A stretch of DNA of 64,000 nt, from positions 87,976,564 through 88,040,563 of the forward strand of contig CM077166.1 of assembly GCA_039583875.1 (NCBI GenBank), read 5' to 3'. The notes beneath the pieces are model-generated. The model was not told the origin of the DNA and searched no databases. It was given only the letters and a program-made list of their open reading frames with translations. Shown here piece after piece: positions 55,796 to 64,000 of the stretch (the first letter of the stretch is position 1; each line of letters opens with the position of its first letter). The DNA comes from Platanthera guangdongensis (Eukaryota; Streptophyta; Magnoliopsida; Asparagales; Orchidaceae). The translations under genes were made by a program, and so were the position numbers.

Positions 55796-58700
55796 GCACC
55801 GTGATTATTGGCGGGAAGACAGCCTATGCGCTGTTCGATACCGGTGCCTCACACTCCTTTATGTCCGAGGATTTCATAAAAGACATGGGGGATGTACAGT
55901 ACTTCACTGGCATAGCCCGACGTGTACGCCTTCCGGACGGCTCGGAGATGATCGCAACCGCCAAGTGCGAGTTGGAGTTATTTATTGATGGGAAAGCCTT
56001 TGATACACCGGCCACGGTTCTGAGAATGCTAGAGTTTGACATCATTTTGGGCATGGCATGGCTGGACTGGCACTTTGCGAGGATCGACTGCGCGGAGAAG
56101 CGGATCTATTTGAGGCATGGAGACTCTGACGTCATCTTCCAAGGTATTGGCTTCGCGCCACGTATGATATTATCTTCTATTCAGGCTGTAAAGGCTCATA
56201 TGAAGGGGGATGAGGTCTTCATGATCTGGTTCGAGTTGAAGGAAGCAGCGTTGGAATTAAAGGATGTACGGGTAGTGCGGGATTTTCCTGAGGTATTTCC
56301 TGAGAAGCTACCAGGATTACCTCCGCATAGAGAGGTTGACTTCCAGATCAATCTAGTACCAGGTGCCAAGCCTGTATCCAAGGCTCCGTATAGAATGGCT
56401 CCGAAAGAACTCGCGGAGTTTAGAGTTCAATTGCAAGAACTGGTGGATTCAGGGTTCGTTCGCCCCAGTTCATCACCATGGGGAGCCCCTGTGCTGTTCG
56501 TGAAGAAGAAGGATGGAACACTGCGATTGTGCATAGATTATCGGGAACTCAATCGGTTGACGGTGCGGAACACTTATCCGCTACCGCGGATCGATGAGTT
56601 GTTCGATCAACTAGTGGGAGCACATTGGTTTTCTAAATTGGATTTGCGCTCCGGATACTATCAGTTGAGGATACATGAGGGGGATATTCAGAAAACAACA
56701 TTCAGTTCGAGATATGGTTTGTATGAGTTCACAGTAATGCCGTTTGGGCTCACAAATGCCCCTTCGGCCTTCATGAGTTTGATGAACAAGGTGTTTGAAC
56801 CGTATTTGGACATCTTCGTCATTGTTTTCATCGACGACATCTTGGTCTACTCAAAGACGGAGGAGGAGCATGTCGAGCACCTGACCTTGGTTTTGAAGAA
56901 ATTGAAGGAGCACGCCTTGTATGCCAAGTTTAGCAAGTGTGAATTCTGGCTTAAGGAGGTTGCCTTCTTGGGGCATGTGATCAGTGGAGCAGGGTTAGCA
57001 GTGGATCCAGCAAAGGTGCGGGCCGTGAAGGAGTGGTCGCCCTTGAAGTCGGCGGCTGATGTACGAAGCTTTCTTGGACTTGCTGGCTACTACCGCAAGT
57101 TCGTGAAAGGATTTTCCAAGATTGCCCTTCCCCTTACCTCCTTGATGAAGAAGGGTGTGCCATTTGAGTGGACACCTCAATGTGAAGCGGCATTTCAAGA
57201 ATTGAAAGATAGGCTTACCTCCGCCCCCATCCTTGCACTTCCGTCTGGGAAGGAAGGATTCCAAGTTTACACGGACGCATCATACCAAGGGATGGGAGCG
57301 GTGCTGATGCAGCACGGGCATGTGATCGCTTATGCTTCAAGGCAGTTAAAGAAACATGAAATCAATTACCCGGTTCATGATTTGGAGCTGGGAGCAGTGG
57401 TGTTCGCTTTGAAGGTCTGGAGGCATTATTTATATGGCGTCCACTGCGAGATCTTTTCCGATCACAAAAACTTGAAGTATGTTCACACTCAGAAGGAGTT
57501 GAACCTGAGACAACGGCGGTGGTTGGAATTTCTATGCGACTATGAGTTCACCATGAACTACCATCCCGGGAAAGCAAACTCGGTAGCCGATGCCTTGAGT
57601 AGGAAAGCGCCAGGCTCTAGCCCAGAGTCTCGGTTGATGAGTATGGAGTTGGCTCGGATGGTCGAAGAGATGGAAATTACTCTAGTATTCAAGGCTCCTT
57701 CGGCAGAGTATGCGGAGTATTTGGCCAACATGAGCATAGTTTGTGATATCCGAGACCGGATTCGGGTGGAGCAAGGAATGGATGCGGCCTTGGCCCCGGC
57801 AATCAAGGCAATTGAAGATGGGACCACCGATGAGTACACATTCAAAGACGGCCTCGTTTTTTTTCGTGGCCGACTTTATATTCCCAAGGGCGGCAAAATT
57901 CGGGAGGATATCTTGAGAGAGGCACATTCCTCTCAATATTCAGTGCACCCTGGTATTGCTAAGATGTACGCCGGATTGCGGAAGACAATGTGTTGGCCGG
58001 GAATGAAGAAGGATGTTCGCTACTATGTTACACATTGTGAAGCTTGTCAAAGAGTGAAGGCTGAATGCAGGAGTCCCGGTGGTTTGTTGCAGTCGCTTCC
58101 CATCCCCGAATGGAAGTTCGAGGATATCTCCATGGACTTTGTTCATGGGTTACCTCGTTCCCGCTCCGGGAATGATTCAGTGTGGGTTATTGTGGATCGA
58201 CTAACAAAGGTGGCCCGGTTCATTCCAATGAAGAAGGAAGCACACGTGGATGTTTTGGTACGCCTTTTTGTGGAGCAATTTGTACGGTATCATGGCGTGC
58301 CCAAGACAATTGTTTCGGATCGGGATGGTCGGTTTACATCCAATGAGTGGAAGGCGGTACAAGCGTATTTGGGCTCACGCCTAACCTTAGTACCGCATTT
58401 CATCCACAGACGGACGGGCAGTCTGAAAGGACCATCAGGACACTGGAAGATTTATTGAGGTTATGCGTGCTGGACAGAGGAGAGCCATGGAAAGGCTCTT
58501 GCCCCTGGTGGAATTCTCCTACAACAATAGTCATCAAGCAAGCATCGGTATGGCACCCCATGAAGCCCTTTACGGAAGAAGGTGCAGGACTCCCTTGTCT
58601 TGGGTGCAAGATGAAGATCCGAAGGCATTGGGGAACGAATACATAGATGATACTGATTCGGCGGTCAGATTGATACGGGATCGCATGTTGGAGGCTCAAA

Positions 58701-59185
58701 GTCGACAGGCGAAATATTACAATAAAAAGCATCGGATGGTGGAGTTCCAAGTGGGAGAAAAAGTGTTCCTCAAAATTCGGCCGATGCATGGAGTGTCGCG
58801 GGTGCGTGGAGTGAAAAAGCTCAGCCCAAGATATGTTGGGCCTTATATTATACTAGAAAGGATCGGCCCATTGGCCTATCGGTTGGAGTTACCACCAGAA
58901 CTAGAAAATCTCCACGACGTGTTCCATGTATCGTCGCTTCGAAAAGCACTGTTGCGGCCAGACCAATATATTCCCACTACTGATGGTGCGGTGGCGTCAG
59001 ATAGATCTGTGCGACTAGAGCCGGTGCGGATTGTTGACAGCGAGACAAGAACATTACGCCGCAAAAGTGTTCCCTTAGTGAAGGTGCTATGGTTGAATCA
59101 TGGGAAGGAGGAGTACACATGGGAGCCAATGGATTTAATGCAGCAACGCTACCCGGAGTTGTTTGCTCAAGGTAATCTTATTTAA
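55796..59185 (+). pseudogene. Element C Pol: protease, RT, RNase H, integrase, chromodomain (two 1-nt deletions)
   Basis: Residue positions are counted from 55801. Protease FDTGASHSF at about 12-20; RT with [10 protein letters not shown] near 241, [12 protein letters not shown] near 280 and FIDD near 344; RNase H with YTDASYQG near 490, [11 protein letters not shown] near 520 and SDHKNLKY near 555; DALSRK near 600; the integrase zinc motif (H-x3-H near 710, CEACQRVK near 748) and DDE core ([24 protein letters not shown]). One-base deletions at about 58389 and 58490 shift the frame twice in integrase. After these the frame is open to TAA at 59183, with the RYVGPYIILERIG module, HDVFHVSSLRK, and a C-terminal chromodomain (LVKVLW, EEYTWEP, YPELF; about 59020-59165), which in this group binds modified histone tails and steers integration. 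Confidence 0.93.
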
Positions 59186-59274
59186 AAGCATATGTTAAAT
59201 TTCCTGTTATGCTCTTCTCCCCACAGCCTAAGCCTGATTTCGGGGACGAAATCTTTTATTTTGTTTATAGGATT
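59186..59274 (+). other. Element C 3' untranslated stretch and polypurine region
   Basis: Contains the chromovirus-typical GATTTCGGGGACGAAATC. The final purine stretch before the LTR (TATAGGATT) is weak compared with the usual G-rich tract. Confidence 0.65.
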
Positions 59275-62200
59275 TGTAACGTCCCGAATCGCTCTAGGCC
59301 CCTAGTGTGTGGGTTTTTGAGTCAGGAGGGTTGACTCGAGTCCTGAGAAGTGCAGGGAATGGGACTGCACTTGTGGAGAAGTGGAGAAATTAGTGTAAAA
59401 AGACACGGGTAGTGACACGGGTAGTGACACGGCCGTGTCCCTACCCGTGTGCGTCGAGTTGAGCTCGACGAGTCGTGTCGAGATCGTCGAGCTGTGTCGA
59501 CACTCAGTGACACGGGTAGTGACACGGCCGTGTCCCTACCCGTGTGCGTCGAGTTGAGCTCGACGAGCCGTGTCGAGATCGGCGAGCTGTGTCGACACTA
59601 AGTGACACGGGTAGTGACACGGCCGTGTCCCTACCCGTGTGCGTCGAGTTGAGCTTGACGAGCCGTGTCGAGATCGTCGAACTGTGTCGACACTAAGTGA
59701 CACGGGTAGTGACACGGCCGTGTCCCTACCCGTGTGCGTCGAGTTGAGCTCGACGAGAAGTGTCGAGAGGCAACCCGAGAAGTACACGGCCAATGACATG
59801 GCCATGCACACGGCCGTGTCATGTGGACACGGGTCGGGACACGGGCGTGTCCCAACCCGTGTCAAGTATTGAACCGACATGGAAACTGTCGTTGCCGCTT
59901 CGCCTGGAAGGACACGGGTAAGGACACGGCCGTGTCCCTACCCGTGTCACATTTTATATATATATGGGAGAAAAAACCCTAGCCGTTTTCATTCTCTTTT
60001 CTTCCCCTATTTCCAGTGCGAACTCCTGTAAGAGGGAAAACTGCAGGAGCAAGTCCTACCGAAGGAGATCCGCCATCGCCGTGAAAGAGAAGATCCGCCA
60101 AGGAGAACTACGAGATCCATGGCTAGAAATGGTGGTACCGCTGGAGCCAATGTGAGTTTCCTACCCTCTCCCTTGGTGCTAGATCTATAGTTATTTTCTT
60201 AGGAGAGACATCGGCTCAAGAGAGTCTTGATGGAGAGGAGAAGATTTCTAGGTTTGGCCATGCTAGGATTTGAATCCTAGATTTTAGATCTCTTCAACCC
60301 TTCCCTTTTCTTCAATACGACGATGGGTGAATGGTTTCGTGAGGAGTTTTGGCCTTTGAGGTTGAATAAGGGAGGAGGACATTTCTGGAAAATTTAGGAA
60401 GGATCGCTTGAGGAGGAAGACGGACCGATGCCGTCCATTTTTCTTTAAGATGTGCGCAGAATCTGTATTCTGCGCGCAGCGATCGTCTAGGCCATTTTCA
60501 TGTAGGATATGGGCAGATCTGGGCTTTTGGCTAAACACGAAAGTTGTAGCCCTTGGAAATACCTTTCCAACGAGTGGTTGCACGACTTCAAGTGATGTCT
60601 GTGGCCCCGGGAAAACCTAATCGAGTTTGCTGCCCGGCAATTCCTGTACACAGAAATTGTGTTCTGTGCGCAGTGAACTTTGAAGCCGATTTCGAGTAAG
60701 TTATTGTCAAATCTGGGTTGAGCTCTGAATATGAAAGATGTAGTCCATGGAAATACCTTTCCATCGAGGGGTTACACGACTTCACCGGATTCCTTTAGCC
60801 TCAGGAATCTCCGGTCGAAGTTGCTGTCCAGATTCAACCTGCGCCTAAAGTCTGGGCTTAATGAAAGATGAATTTTGATTCGGTGGAATTAATAATGCAT
60901 GATACTTGCCTTGGTTGAACCCTTAGGATTAATCAATTGTTGCATGATTGAAGTTGCTTATTAATCAGATTTCATATTATCAAATTGTGAAATAATCTTA
61001 TTTAAACGAATTGAATTGGTAGGAATTGAAAGATTGATATTGTGCACTTCATGTTTATATTATGACATTATCAAATGAAAAGTGTGATGATCTTTATATG
61101 CGCATCATGTTTATATTACATTGTCATCATTTGGAAAGTCATATAGATGAATAGATTACAATCATGGACATATTTGATTAATGAAATGAGTCTAGTAGTC
61201 CAATACTTAGAGAGTCGTCTCCCTACGGGTAGTATTGTGAAGGGATGTAAGTGCGGTGTTGACCGTCACTTGTTTTGGTTCTGTCGAGATAAGGTGTGGA
61301 TGGATGGTTGGGTTGTGTCCTCGTGTTTACTTCCGAGACCCCTTCCATGATATGTTGATGTGGTAATTGCATGTGGTGTGAGTCGACACGCGGTGTCGTA
61401 ATCCTGGGTTAAGGATAGTGTGGCAGGTCTACGGGCTCGCCAGTCGTCACACCGACGGGAGTTGGCAGTTAGACTTGGTCGGTTTGGGCTGTGTCCTCGG
61501 TGTTCACGTCCTGAGGCCCCTCCGACCATGTGAACGGTTGGGCTGTGTCCTCGTGCTTTCTTCCGAGGCCCCTTTCGGGTCACACAAGGCCAGTTCGGGC
61601 TGTGTTCTTGGTGCACATCTACCCAAGACCCCGCTGGGCCATAGTACGCATGGGCTCCACTGTTGTGTTCTTAGCGTTGAGGCGTACGGAGGCCTAGGTG
61701 AAGTAGTGTGATACCCGCCTAGTAGTAGAAGTGCCCGTTCTACTGTCACCGCCTGGCCACGGCGGCTGATGCCTGAGAGGTTAGCTACCTGCTCGAAAAG
61801 TGGGAACTATAGTCTGTGTCGACATAGCAATTGCATGGGTGTGCATGGGTGAGTCATTGCATAGCATTCATAGTATTTCATATCATTGCACCACAAGATC
61901 CTCATCGTATAAGTTTGTATGGGCACTCTTATACGATGAGTTACTTTTATGTAACCCGATCCTTAACTTATAAGTTTGTATGGGCATTCTTATAAGTTAA
62001 GTTACTTTCCTGCTGTTACTTATACTTGCTAGTTTAGTGTAGCTTTTACATAAATGCTCATTATGATGCTGTTACTCTTACACTACTGTCACCTGCTTGT
62101 ACTTCCTTTACTTGCATACTTGTTATATACTATACTCTTGTTCCTTTTCTCCGCCCGGTGCCGAGGAGTCGCCGGGGGAGCGGATGTGAAACCACTTAGT

Positions 62201-62651
62201 CGTTTAGACTAACGGTTGCTATGTCTTCCTTTTTAGGAGGCCACGCCGCAGGTAGAGCAGCCGCAGACACGCAGCAGGACAGCCAGGCCAGGACGACAGG
62301 GCCTGATGTGACGGTGCCGTCGATACCGTCTGTTACTGATGTTAGTGTTTTGTTTACTCTGATGTAGCCCGTTTGGGCAATGATTAGCTGTACTCTGATA
62401 TATTGTAGAAGCATGTTTTACCTTCTCATTATTGATGTATTTGGATATTATAACTTAGTGTGGATTTTGACTTCTGGATGTTTATTTATTTGGTTGGGTT
62501 GGCATGTTATATTGATATTGTTGTAGCCGGCGGAATAGGCGTCTTGTGGTACAGGTTAGCCCGTGTGCTAATGCTACCGCAAGGCGGCTGTTCCGGGCAT
62601 AAGACTCCCCCTTCGTGCCGTGTTTTGGGATCCGGGAGGGGGGGTCTTACA
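59275..62651 (+). repeat. Element C 3' LTR (3,377 bp)
   Basis: Colinear with the 5' LTR with scattered single-base differences. It starts TGTAACGTCCCGAAT and ends GGGGGGTCTTACA. It holds the 95-bp array (59412-59950), TATA and telo-box motifs, and the stem-loop pair (61901-62011). Confidence 0.94.
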
Positions 62652-62656
62652 GATAG
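62652..62656. repeat. Target-site duplication of C, right copy (GATAG)
   Basis: Pairs with TATAG at 51019-51023. Confidence 0.85.
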
Positions 62657-64000
62657 CACTCCCCCTCACCTCCTTGACGAAGAAAGACACAGATTTTGTT
62701 TGGTCAGAGCGGTGTGAGACGGCTTTTCAGGAGCTGAAGGACCGACTCATCTCATCCCCCATTCTTGTGCTTCCATCCGGGAGCGAAGGATTCCAGATCT
62801 ATACGGATGCCTCTTACCAGGGGATGAGTGCAGTCCTGATGCAGCATGGACATGTTATTGCTTATGCTTCAAGACAATTGAAGAAGCATGAGCATAACTA
62901 TCCAGTACATGATCTAGAGCTCGGGGCTGTGGTATTCGCAATAAAGATATGGAGGCATTACTTATACGGAATTCATTGTGACATCTTTTCAGATTACAAG
63001 AATCTTAAGTATATCGATACACAGAAGGACCTAAACCTGAGATAGAGGAGGTGGCTGGAGTTCCTCTGTGATTATGATTACAAGATCCACTACCATCCGG
63101 GAAAAGCGAACACGGTAGCAGATGCTTTGAGCAGGAGGGCCGACACTTCTGGACCGGAGCCCCGATTAATGTCTATAAAGCTGCTACAGATAATGGAGGA
63201 CATGCACATTACCATGGTATCCGAGACCGAGCCAGTCGTGTATCGAGAGTATTTGAGCTCAGTGATCAGCGGCGATGATATACAGGAGCGCATCCGAGCA
63301 CATCAGAGGCTGGATGCTGCGTTACAGTCAATTTTCATTGCCCTAGAGAGGGGCAAGGTCGAGGACTACATGCTACAGGATGATCTTCTTCGGTTCCGAG
63401 GGTGCATCTACATACCAGCAGGGGGCAGTATCCGGGAGGACATACTTAGAGAGGCACATTGCTCGAGATATTCTGTGCACCCCGGCATCACCAAGATGTG
63501 GGTAGATTTGCGGAGGTCTATGTATTGGCCCGGGATGAAGAGGGAGATCACGGAATTTGTGACCCATTGTGAGACCTTCCAGCGTGTGAAGGCAGAATGC
63601 AAGAGCCCGGGAGGTTTACTACAGCCACTGCCAGTTCCAGAATCGAAGTTCGAGGACATTGCTATGGACTTTGTACACGGATTGCCTCGCTCCCACTCTG
63701 GGCATGACTCTATATGGGTTATAGTGGATAGATTGACCAAGGTAGCGCAGTTTATTCCAGTTCGAAAGGATGCCCTAGTTGCAGTTCTGGTGAGATTATT
63801 TGTGGAGCAGTACGTCAGGTATCATGATATCCCCAGGACTATTGTTTTGGACCGTGATGGTCGGTTCACTTCGAGCGAGTGGAGGGCCGTGCATGCTTAC
63901 TTGGGATCTCGCCTTACTTTTAGTACCGCCTTCCATCCGCAGACCGACGGACAGACCGAGCGGACCATCCGGACCATGGAGGACCTGCTCAGACTATGCA
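62657..64000 (+). pseudogene. Element B RNase H and integrase (second part of pol, runs off the window)
   Basis: Continues the RT frame of B after [13 protein letters not shown], then RNase H with YTDASYQG near 62800, [11 protein letters not shown] near 62900 and SDYKNLKY near 62990 (Tyr for the usual His). TAG at 63043 lies in the LNLRQRRW motif, where a Gln codon is expected. The integrase zinc motif has lost one Cys (HCETFQRVK for CETCQ). The DDE core is visible: MDFVHGLP near 63665, IVLDRDGRF near 63840 (Leu for Ser) and DGQTERT near 63945. The window ends within the integrase domain. Confidence 0.9.

Larger units (their letters stand above)
51024..62651 (+). mobile_element. Element C: near-complete Tekay-like chromovirus (Ty3/gypsy)
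   Basis: 11.6 kb with two highly similar LTRs (3,381 and 3,377 bp), primer site, gag, candidate intron, and protease-RT-RNase H-integrase-chromodomain. The chromodomain at the end of integrase and integrase after RNase H place it among chromoviruses; its LVKVLW...EEYTWE pattern fits the Tekay/Del group. The only coding defects seen are two 1-nt deletions in integrase. It interrupts the pol of B. Confidence 0.93.
38938..64000 (+). mobile_element. Element B: Ty3/gypsy chromovirus with about 4.7-kb LTR, interrupted by H and C; runs off the window
   Basis: Order: 5' LTR (38938-48290, split by H), primer site, gag, candidate intron, protease and RT (to 51023), element C, then RNase H and integrase (62657-64000). 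Pol continues in frame across C after removal of C and one duplication copy. The LTR end, the gag and the PR-RT resemble C closely enough to call B and C relatives. Decay includes stops at 49221 and 63043 and changed catalytic neighbours. The left flank is CACCA (38933-38937); the right flank is outside the window. Confidence 0.9.

Overview
This window looks like nuclear DNA of a flowering plant, and I see no host gene in it. Every part that can be identified is long-terminal-repeat (LTR) retrotransposon DNA, stacked several insertions deep. The evidence is plant-type Ty1/copia and Ty3/gypsy polyprotein motifs, primer sites matching plant initiator tRNA-Met and tRNA-Asp, and TG...CA LTR ends with 5-bp target duplications. 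The species cannot be named from this sequence.

Layout (letters are mine). Element A, a decayed Ty3/gypsy chromovirus-like element, fills 1-8.03 kb and is interrupted by a 2.3-kb solo LTR at 4255-6551. Its 3' end runs into D, a Tat-like Ty3/gypsy element whose LTR is split into 8.03-8.37, 20.56-21.34 and 34.68-35.1 kb; the D gag remnant follows to 36.83 kb. Two elements sit inside the D LTR. F (8373-20551, minus strand) is a SIRE/Maximus-like Ty1/copia with an extra 3' gene. G (21348-34676) is non-coding, has a tRNA-Asp primer site, and is arranged LTR-internal-LTR-internal-LTR. D is then cut by E (minus-strand LTR 36830-38412 plus 0.5 kb of internal DNA). E is cut by B (from 38938 to beyond the window end), a chromovirus with a very large LTR. 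B carries H (42880-47542), a small copia without a gag, in its LTR. B also carries C (51024-62651), the best-preserved chromovirus, in its pol gene. The apparent order of insertion is A, then D, then F, G and E, then B, then H and C.

Three features go beyond ordinary annotation. (1) Elements A, B and C share an apparent spliceosomal intron between gag and protease at the same codon and phase. Removing it joins gag to pol in frame, and in two of the three cases this also corrects a frame difference. (2) Almost every LTR family here has its own dense array of short CG-rich inverted-repeat motifs just upstream of its TATA box; several motifs are shared between Ty1/copia and Ty3/gypsy elements. 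F has a second copy of its array, with a TATA box, directly upstream of its extra 3' gene, which looks like an internal promoter. (3) The B and C LTRs contain a pair of stem-loops whose arms differ while their 14-nt loops stay nearly constant.

C has an apparently intact gag, but its pol has two 1-nt deletions. All other coding regions are visibly broken by stops, frameshifts or deletions.
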